From Benincasa hispida (lineage: Eukaryota; Streptophyta; Magnoliopsida; Cucurbitales; Cucurbitaceae), in the NCBI RefSeq assembly GCF_009727055.1, contig NC_052354.1, positions 46,444,876 to 46,508,875 on the forward strand: a DNA stretch of 64,000 nt, given 5' to 3'. Positions 56,742-64,000 of this stretch are shown here, piece after piece; positions within the stretch are counted from its first letter, which is position 1, and every line of letters starts with the position of its first letter. The notes under the pieces are model-generated. The model saw only the letters and a list, made by a program, of their open reading frames with translations. It was not told where the DNA came from and did not search any database. The translations under genes and the position numbers were made by a program.

Positions 56742-58426
56742 TGATGCTTGGTTTTATGAAATGAAAATATGGATGATATGCGTTGATAGAATTGCGTTGT
56801 GTACTCAAGTTTCCCCAGTAGAATCTAAGTGTAAATTCCTTCGAGTTTCCTGGTAAGTCCAAGGTCGAACACAAGGACTTATGAAAACAATTTGCGTTGG
56901 TAATTTTTATGAAGAACTTTACGGTAACCGGATAAATAAATAAAGTGTTGGGTTTGTTATTTGCGTTGATGAAAAAGAAATAAACAATTGCGGTGGAGTT
57001 GAGAAAAGATAGTTGCGTTGATAGATGCAATGAGTATGCGATGAACGGGTTGAGAAGATCTTTAGCTAGCATTACTTGGGAATGCATCATACTATGCGAT
57101 CATGTTACTACCATGCACAGCAAGTCATTTTCCAATGTAAATGCGATGCTCCTAAACCTAGGACGCATGTGTTGAATGCAAAATGTCCATAAAGCTCATC
57201 CCTAAGTCTCTACTTTTGTCTTATGCGATGATGCAAAATGCATGAAAGCAAGGTGACCGCATACAATCATATCCTATCTCTAGGATGCATGCAATGCGTT
57301 GATAACAAATAGTGCTCATTCCTAAGCGCCTATCTCTTGTTTATGCTCTAATCTGGCTCTTTCGAGTCTAGATTCTAACCTGACCTTTCCAAGTCTAGAT
57401 CCTGTCCTTAGACTACCCTCCCGAGTATCTCTAATGGACAAATGAAGCATACATAAACAAGATAATTGCAAAGAATGAAGATTCCCTAGTTGTGCTAGCT
57501 AAATGCTTCTCAACCCATTCAACTGATTTAGCTACTCATGCGTGAATAACAGAGAGTGAACAAATATAGAGAAGGAAATTCCATTTTTATAAATAAGTTG
57601 AGTACAAAATGACAATGGAAAGTAAAGGTAGAGAGCATGGTAGCAATTTCTTGCTGACCGAGGCTTTTTACACTGAAATCTCTATTCTGATCTAAAGATG
57701 TTCCAGCTTCCGCAGGCGTCGTCCCCCTTTCTATCATTGAAGCTTCCGGTGCTCTTCCAAGATTACCGGAAATATCTGTCGGCACAACTTCTTCCCTCAC
57801 GTCCGCCTTAAAATAAAAGAAAACTAAAAACGTGCGAACTGAAGTATGAAATTTCTAACCGCTAAACTTGTGAACTGATCAACCCCTTCTCTGAAGAATG
57901 CCCTTGGTATTTATAGAGCATCCATGGTGAAAGGCGGCTTCTCTTTCCTGGTTGTACAGATGGGACAACTTTAATTCCTGATTGATGCGTCAAATAATTA
58001 TCACTGATAAAGCTGAATGTACTTTGTGACCATTATCGGATGTCAACTTAATTTGGATTTGACTGTCATCAGCTTTCTGTCCCATCACTCCTAATTGGCC
58101 TTTCACCTAGATGCTCCAAAAAAAAGTTGCGCTGACCAAGTTGCGGCGATCCTTCTTGGGCGAATGTTTGCGAGCACGATCAACGCAAAGACTTGCAGTG
58201 AAGTTGTGTTCGACCAATGAATTCCTATGATCGCAATCTTTGCATCGTGTTAACGCATATTCTGCTCAAAAATACAAAAATCAACTATTTTAATGCGCTG
58301 AACGCATGCGACCGCAATATTATGAAAACGATACTTAATGGATGCAAGTTAACATATTTCATCAATGCAATCCAACATTGTTTAAGAACTTAGCACTATG
58401 ATAACGTGTGTTTCTGCTCATTATCA
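56742..58426 (-). repeat. 5' LTR of the non-coding gypsy-like element
   Basis: On the plus strand it runs TGATGCTTGGTTTTATG ... TTTCTGCTCATTATCA (1,685 bp). It contains CCAAGGTCGAACACAAGG at about 56,858 and a TATTTATAGAGC-like TATA region at 57,908-57,920, both in common with the other LTR. Confidence 0.75.
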
Positions 58427-59530
58427 GGAACTCAGCTTCACAAGACGGAATTCACTCCTTCCTCGATGCAGAAGTAAGTAGATAAATTGTTCCCTTAAGG
58501 GCTGATTCCGGGTCTTGAACATAGTGGTCACACTCTTCCTTGGGAAGATAGGACTCAGTCATAGTGGGATTATGACTTATTGTTCATTAGAGGAATCAGT
58601 GGTACTTAAGAAGTTAGATGTAACTATAGGGGCGAAAAGGTAATTTGGCCCAGTTGTACTTACGAGTAATTTGTGAAGGGTCATCGCACTGTTGATTGGT
58701 TATATCCAATGGACACATAAATATATATCTGTAGTGCAAAGAGTGCAACTGTTGGTCTTTGGTGGAGTGCACGATAGTTAACGAATTGTGGATATCATGA
58801 TTAAAGAGTTTATTCAGTTATTTACGTACCGTTGGAGCTTCAAGCTATAGGTCCATAAGGTCCGCTTGGTAGCTCAATGGATTCAAGTTGAAAATAAGTT
58901 TTTGGGTTAGTTTGAAATGTTCAAATTAACAAGAGGGAATTTGATTATATATTATATAATTAAATTAATACAATTATGTATGATATAATTGATATGATGT
59001 ATTTGATAAATTATTTGATTGGAGGAATTAATATAAATATGATTTATATTAAATGCCGTAAAAATAGAAAAAGAACTATGGTTGAGATGTTGCAAATGAT
59101 GCAATATTAAAACTATAGGTTATAAATATCATATGATAAGTTAGTTATTGTATTTATTTATAATTTATTAATTATATGATAATTAATATTTATTTTTCTA
59201 AATAACCGACCTTAGTGGGTGTTGTACACACTTTTTATGATAACTATGAGATAAAAGGAAAAATAGTTTTTCAAATCATTCGGTCGATTCATCTCACAAA
59301 AATCACTATTAAGTGACTACACGATTGACTATCGAGTTTACTATACGATAGTACACTTTACTAAACGATCAAGTATCAAGTCTATACGATAAACCTTCTT
59401 CTTTTATATGATTGTTCATCGCATACTCGATCGTTTACTTCCTCCTTCCCTCTATCCAAATTCATACAGAGCCCACAACTCCTGGATTCTCACACTAAGA
59501 ATACCAAGGTAATTTTGTGGTGGTGTCAAG
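58427..59530 (+). repeat. 3' LTR of the plus-strand copia element, right part
   Basis: After the GGAAC duplication the copia LTR resumes with TCAGCTTCACAAGACGGAAT and continues through GTTAACGAATTGTGGATATC, CCGTTGGAGCTTCAAGC and TAGGTCCATAAGGTCCGCTT. It has GATCGTTTAC-type words at 59,310-59,450. It stops near 59,530, where it meets a minus-strand LTR of the same family. Confidence 0.75.
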
Positions 59531-60968
59531 TGAAGGAAATCGTGCATGGGGATTTCCATGAGCAGCAGAAAGATCATTCCAAATTACAATCATGTATGAA
59601 CTTTACAATTACAGTCATAAACAAAAACATACTGTTATGCATTCATTACAAAAATTACAGCATGATAATACAAATTATCAAGGAGAAATGCTACACGCAT
59701 TTGTAGACTCGTAGCCAAGGTCCATGATCACAAACGCTCGAACATAGCAACACCCAAACGATCGTCAACCACGGCCGCTACACTGCATGAACACCACGCA
59801 CTCAAACTCAGTGATTGTCGCGGTCACGAACACCCCAACAGCACGAACAACCTCCACAGAACCACGACAACGTCGAGTTGAGTATGACACCACCAAGAAG
59901 GCTACCTTGGTATTCTCGGTGTGAGAATCCAAAGGGTGGGCTCTGTGTTGTCTAGGTTTGAGGCAGAAGACGAAGGAAAAACAATCATGTAAATGATTGA
60001 GCAAATGGGAGATGGCAGAACCTATCGTGTAGGTTGATGCCCAATCGTTTAGCAAAAGCTAAGCGATCGTCTAGCAAAAGCTGAGCGATCGTTTAGCTCA
60101 TCGCTTAGCTGCGTGTCTGTCGCCTACAAACACTACACGATCGTTTAACTCGCTTCAAGTTGTCATTTAGTAAATCCTATTTACTTGACAACTTCCGTGA
60201 GACTTCGAGAGAGAAAATCTCAAAACATAATTTTTTTCAACATTACTAAAATTAGGAAAACAATTTTTCTTTTATCTCATGGTTACCATGAAACCACCAA
60301 TAACCGTTATGCCCTTGTAGTTACATCTAACTCCTTAAGTACCACCGATCCCTTTAATGAACATAAGTCATAGTTCTACTATGACTGAGTCTTCTCCTCT
60401 AAAGAGAAGTTATAGCCACTATGTTCAAGAATCAACCCTTAAGGGAGAATCTCTCTACTTATCCCTGCTTCGGGAAAGGAGTGAATTCCATCTTGTGTAT
60501 TGAGTCCCCAAAAAGGTAGGCATGTTGAGTTGGCAATCTGGCCACTTTCACTCATACTAATCAAAGGACTGCCCTCAAGAAGTTTCCAAAACACTCAGGA
60601 TTGAGGTCGTGTCACCTATGGTCGTTTAGGTAAGATGAAAGTCTCTAGTATCAATGCCGTTATATACAAAGTCTAGTCATCTCGTGGTCCAGTCTTATAC
60701 AAACTCTTTGTATAGGACACCCTCGCTCGCACATCTTCACATGAATGGTCATGATCTACCCAGGGACACCCTCGCTCCCAGGTTATCACTTAAGACATGA
60801 TCCACTTGTATATCACATACATGCTTAAGTTCACATAAGATAACCATGGAGCTTTGTTTATTGGATATGAGTAAATGCCAAAATGAAATAACATTTATTT
60901 TATTCATCAAACAATCTTATCATTACAAACAACGAGACTCTGGGAGAATTAGGACACCAATCCCAACA
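59531..60968 (-). repeat. 3' LTR of the minus-strand Angela-type copia
   Basis: On the minus strand it starts TGTTGGGATTGGTGTCCTAA at 60,968, directly after the polypurine tract AAGTGGGAGAT (60,969-60,979). It ends near 59,531 with ATTTCCTTCACTTGAC. Its inner part holds GATCGTTTAG-type words (60,040-60,170). It faces the plus-strand LTR tail to tail. The landmark GAGAATACCAAGGTA lies on both sides of the junction in opposite directions (59,499 and about 59,915). Confidence 0.75.
60040..60170. repeat. GATCGTTTAG-type words in a copia LTR
   Basis: CCAATCGTTTAGCAAAAGCT, AAGCGATCGTCTAGCAAAAG, GAGCGATCGTTTAGCTCATC and ACACGATCGTTTAACTCG follow each other. The partner LTR has similar words at 59,310-59,450, in the same relative position. 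Confidence 0.75.
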
Positions 60969-61241
60969 ATCTCCCACTTGTCCTAATGACTCATGAGACT
61001 AATGTAAAATACAATAAAAAAACATGTACAATATACAATAAACTAGGGAATACCCCAGTATCATCTCCCACTTTCCCTAGACAAGATGCTACATGTCTCG
61101 CAGGCCCAGACTCTCCAGGTGACCCTCGAACACTTTAGTCGTGAAGGCCTTTGTAAAGGGATCAGCAACGTTGTGCTCTGATGCGATCTTCGTGACTATC
61201 ACATCACTACGATGCATAATCTCCCTGATCAAGTGATATTT

Positions 61242-61982
61242 TCATTTTGTGTGCTTACCCAGACGATGACTCCGACGCTCCTTTGAATTTTCCATAGCCC
61301 TGCTGTTATCACAATAAAGAGTGATAAGCAAATCCATATTTGGAACAACTTCTAAATCTGAAAGGAATTTCCTCAGCCAAACAGCCTTCTTAGCTGCTTC
61401 ACAAGCGGCTACATATTCGGCTTCCATAGTGGAGTCCGCGATGCATCCTTGCTTGATGCTTCGCCAGACTACAGCCCTTCCATTCAGAGTGAACACTGAC
61501 CTCGATGTCGATTTGCGAGAATCTTTATCAGTCTGAAAGTCAGAGCCTGTGTATCCTGTAAAGATTAAATCCTTATCTCCATACACGAGCATGTAGTCCC
61601 TCGTTCTCCAAAGATACCTAAGGGTCGTCTTGACTGCGGTCCAGTGAGCAAATCCTGGATTGGACTGATATCGACTGACAATCCTTACTGCATAGTAAAT
61701 GTCGTGTCTAGTACACAACATTGCATACATTAAGCTTCCTACAACTGAAGCATAAGAAATCCATCTCATCTTCTCAACCTCTTGAGGTGTCTTAGGAGAT
61801 TAATCCTTAGATAAAACGATTCCATGCCTGAAGGGTAACAGACCCCTTTTGGAATCTTGCACCCTGTATCTGATCAACATTTGATCAATGTACGATGCCT
61901 GAGATAGGGCTAACCGTTTGTTCTTACGATCCCGAATGATTTGGATCCCTAGAACGTACTGTGCCTCACCCAAATCTTTCAT
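61242..61982 (-). pseudogene. minus-strand copia: RT thumb and RNase H
   Basis: The first frame (61,982 down to 61,800) reads MKDLGEAQYVLGIQIIRDRK and LALSQASYIDQMLIRYRVQD and ends in a stop. The next (61,769 down to 61,242) reads MRWISYASVVGSLMYAMLCT, then VKTTLRYLWRTRDYMLVYGD, then GYTGSDFQTDKDSRKSTSRS, then STMEAEYVAACEAAKKAVWL. RNase H degrades the RNA of the RNA-DNA hybrid; its EAEY and LYCDNS motifs are visible. Only the stop between the two frames breaks this part. Confidence 0.85.
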
Positions 61983-62640
61983 TTGGAACTGGGCAGCTAG
62001 CTATTTCTTAATATCAGTCAGATACCCTACATCATTTCCAATGAGTAGGATATCATTCACATACAATACCAGAAAAGCTACTGAGTTGTTGATGATCTTC
62101 TTGTATACACAAGGCTCATCAATGTTCTGATTAAAGTCAAATGACTTGACAGCAATGTCAAATATGATATTCCAAGATCTAGATGCTTGTTTCAGCCAGA
62201 CAATTAAGCTTGCAAACTCTTTACTCTTGATCTGGAACTATGAACTCCTTTAGTTGAGTCATATAGATGGTCTCCTCAAGATTACCATTAAGAAAGGCAG
62301 TTTTGAGGTCCATTTTCCATATTTCATAATCATAAAATGTGGCTATGGACAGGAGATTCTGAATAGACTTGAGCATGACAACAGGTGAGAAAGTTTCCTT
62401 ATAGTTAACTCCCTCAACCTGGGTATAACCCTTTGCCACGAGTCTAGCCTTAAAGGTTTACACCTTTCCATCTACACCTCTCTTTCGCTTATAGATCCAC
62501 TTACACCTAATAGGTATTGCCCCATCAGGTGGATCAATAAGCTCCCAGACGATATTGAAGTACATAGACTCCATTTCCTAGTTCATGGCTTTAACCCATT
62601 CATCTTTGTCAACATCCTCCATTACTTTCTTAAAAGACAA
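61983..62640 (-). pseudogene. minus-strand copia: reverse transcriptase with altered active site
   Basis: The readable parts are [40 protein letters not shown] and [20 protein letters not shown], with frame breaks after them. Near 62,045-62,075 on the minus strand the catalytic motif reads VLYVNDILL instead of VLYVDDILL, so the first of the paired aspartates is Asn. That change should abolish polymerase activity on its own. Stops and frame changes confirm decay. Confidence 0.85.
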
Positions 62641-62801
62641 TGGATCCTCGACCCCATCATTCATAATAAAATTTTGGGCTTCAGTCAAACCCATGTAGCG
62701 ATCCGATAATTCATAACCCTCCCACTACGTCGAGGCAGTCTCAACTCTGGAGTTGGTTGACTAGATATTCCGACTTCAACAACTCTTGTTGATCTGTTGG
62801 C

Positions 62802-63572
62802 CTATTCAACAACTCTTGTTGAACCCTTAACAGTCTCAGTCTCACTAGAGATCTCATGCAACATGAGCTTACTTCGTGGCTTATGATCCCTTATGTGGTC
62901 TTCTTCCAAGAAGATAGCATTTGTAGAGATAGACACTTTATTCTCACTTGGATCATAGAAGTATCCACCTCTCGTTTCCTTGGGGTAGCCTACAAAGAGG
63001 CAAACCCTCGAACACGGTTCAAACTTCTTTGGGTCAGTCACTAGCACATGTGTCGGATAGCCCCAAATCTTGAAGTGGCATAAACTACCTTTACGGCCTC
63101 TCCACAACTCAAAAGGTGCTTCAAAAACACTTTTCGAGGGAATGTTGTTCAGGATATAACATGCAGTCTCCACTCCAAAACCCCAAAACGAGTTTGGAAG
63201 ATGAGCATAACTCATCATAGACTGAAGCATGTCCAACAAGGCTCTGTTTCTCCTTTCTAATATACCATTCTGCTGAGATGTACCAGGAGCCGAGAGTTGG
63301 GACGCAATCCCATGTTCTATCATATAGTTCTGGAATTGAAGGTCCATATATTTTTCACCATGATCAGATCGTGGTGTTTTTATCTTTTTACCTAACAAGT
63401 TTTCAACTTCAGTCTTATACTCCTTGAACTTGTCAAGGGCTTCAAACTTATGTTGCATTAGGTAGAGATACCCGAATCTTGAATAATTATCTATAAAAGA
63501 GATGAAATATTCATACCCACCCCGAGCTCTAACATTTATCGAACCACAAATGTTTGAATGTACCAGCTTCAA
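62802..63572 (-). pseudogene. minus-strand copia: integrase
   Basis: An open frame of 256 residues with MKLVHSNICGSINVRARGGY, FISFIDNYSRFGYLYLMQHK, PRSDHGEKYMDLQFQNYMIE, PGTSQQNGILERRNRALLDM and VCLFVGYPKETRGGYFYDPS. The catalytic D, D and E fit FIDNYS, SDHGEKY and QNGILERRN. This is the longest intact domain of the element. It is separated by stops from the pre-integrase part (right) and from RT (left). Confidence 0.88.
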
Positions 63573-64000
63573 GGCTTCCTTGGCTCTGTAACCTTTTCCA
63601 GTAAAAGGTTTTTTTGGTCATCTTTCCTTCAAAGCATGATTCACGTACCGACAAAGAGTTTTCTTCTAAACTCTTTAGAAGTTCACTTTTCACCAACTTC
63701 TCAATCCTATTGAGGTTGATGTATCCTAATCTTAGATGGCAAAGATGGGCATTTTCCTTGGGAGAAACCTTTGGTCTTTTAGCTATTGTCCGTACTGAAC
63801 ATTTTAGTGTTAAACAAGGCTTTTATGACTAGCGGCCTTAGTACATATAAGTTACTCTCCATTGAACCATAATCAATCTCTGTTCCATTCTTGAAAATAA
63901 ACACTTTATTCTCAGAAAAGGAGACGGTATACCCTTGGTCAATAAGACAAGAAACCAAGATCAAGTTCTTCTTAATATGAGGAACTATAGAAACATTATC
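63573..64000 (-). pseudogene. minus-strand copia: pre-integrase region, incomplete at window edge
   Basis: The frame from 63,964 reads MILVSCLIDQGYTVSFSENK, then YVLRPLVIKALFNTKMFSTD, with stops after it. In other frames HLCHLRLGYINLNRIEKLVK and SLEENSLSVRESCFEGK follow, which is the zinc-binding GAG-pre-integrase motif. The same motif occurs in copia A at 33.95 kb. Confidence 0.8.

Larger units (their letters stand above)
53797..58426 (-). mobile_element. non-coding gypsy-like LTR element with tRNA-Asp-type primer site
   Basis: Inserted in a copia LTR, with GGAAC on both sides (53,792-53,796 and 58,427-58,431). On the minus strand the 5' LTR is 58,426-56,742 (1,685 bp, starts TGATAATGAGCAGAAACACA). 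Next come a primer site (GCGCCGTTGCCAGGGACTTG), a 1.5-kb internal region without coding sequence, a polypurine tract (AAGTTTGAGGGTG) and a 3' LTR (55,258 to 53,858 or 53,797). The primer site fits the 3' end of tRNA-Asp, as used by Athila-type gypsy elements. The LTR copies are diverged. The left boundary is uncertain: TGATGC at 53,858 looks like the LTR end, but the duplicated target is at 53,792. Confidence 0.7.
60969..64000 (-). mobile_element. Angela-type copia internal region, minus strand, cut by the window edge
   Basis: From right to left on the minus strand come the pre-integrase region, integrase, reverse transcriptase and RNase H, then the polypurine tract and the 3' LTR. Gag and the 5' LTR must lie beyond 64,000. 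The lineage call rests on motif resemblance to BARE1/Angela ([58 protein letters not shown]). Confidence 0.85.

Overview
This is a plant nuclear window, most likely from a cucurbit. The plant call is firm: three interrupted or plastid-targeted genes of plant-only types, a miR169 target site, and plant lineages of copia, gypsy and Mutator-like transposons. The cucurbit call is an inference from the general look of the repeats (a Mutator-like element carrying a Ulp1-type protease gene, and Angela-like copia LTRs) and was not tested.

Gene-bearing left third (about 3.2-19.2 kb, all genes on +). First is an NF-YA (CCAAT-box factor) gene with a long leader intron, a short upstream ORF, five coding exons and a miR169 target site in its 3' UTR. 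Next is an Alfin1-like PHD-finger gene with five coding exons. Then comes a decayed fragment of a Rab geranylgeranyltransferase beta-subunit gene. The last gene is an intronless gene for chloroplast threonine synthase. They share a strand but look like independent transcription units. Introns and spacers hold several foldback or MITE-like repeats and perfect short tandem duplications.

Middle (20.4-27.9 kb): one complete Mutator-like element of 7,518 bp with terminal inverted repeats and a perfect 9-bp target-site duplication. It carries a broken Ulp1-protease-type gene on + and a broken MURA-type transposase gene on -, converging near 25.0 kb. Minisatellite arrays built on the word GATCGTTTAG lie between and outside these genes.

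Right half (about 28-64 kb): a nest of retrotransposons. A plus-strand Angela-type copia pol is split by a gypsy-like solo LTR, which itself holds a solo copia LTR, and by a Tork-like copia element. Further right are another gypsy-like solo LTR, a minus-strand copia element that has gag but no pol (TR-GAG type), a copia LTR split by a non-coding gypsy-like element with a tRNA-Asp-type primer site, and a minus-strand Angela-type copia running off the right edge. Target-site duplications for most insertions could be read directly, so the order of insertion can be reconstructed. All transposon genes seen are broken.

The most unusual signal is a set of iterated short palindromic words. TAAACGATCGTTTA-like words occur in the Mutator-like element, in the leader of the gag-only copia element and in copia LTRs. 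AGCGTTGCAACGCT-like words occur in a gypsy-like LTR, and TCTATCTnAGATAGA-like words at 30.7-31.8 kb. The first array in the Mutator-like element has a 23-bp monomer; the second shows a five-monomer higher-order repeat of about 107 bp.
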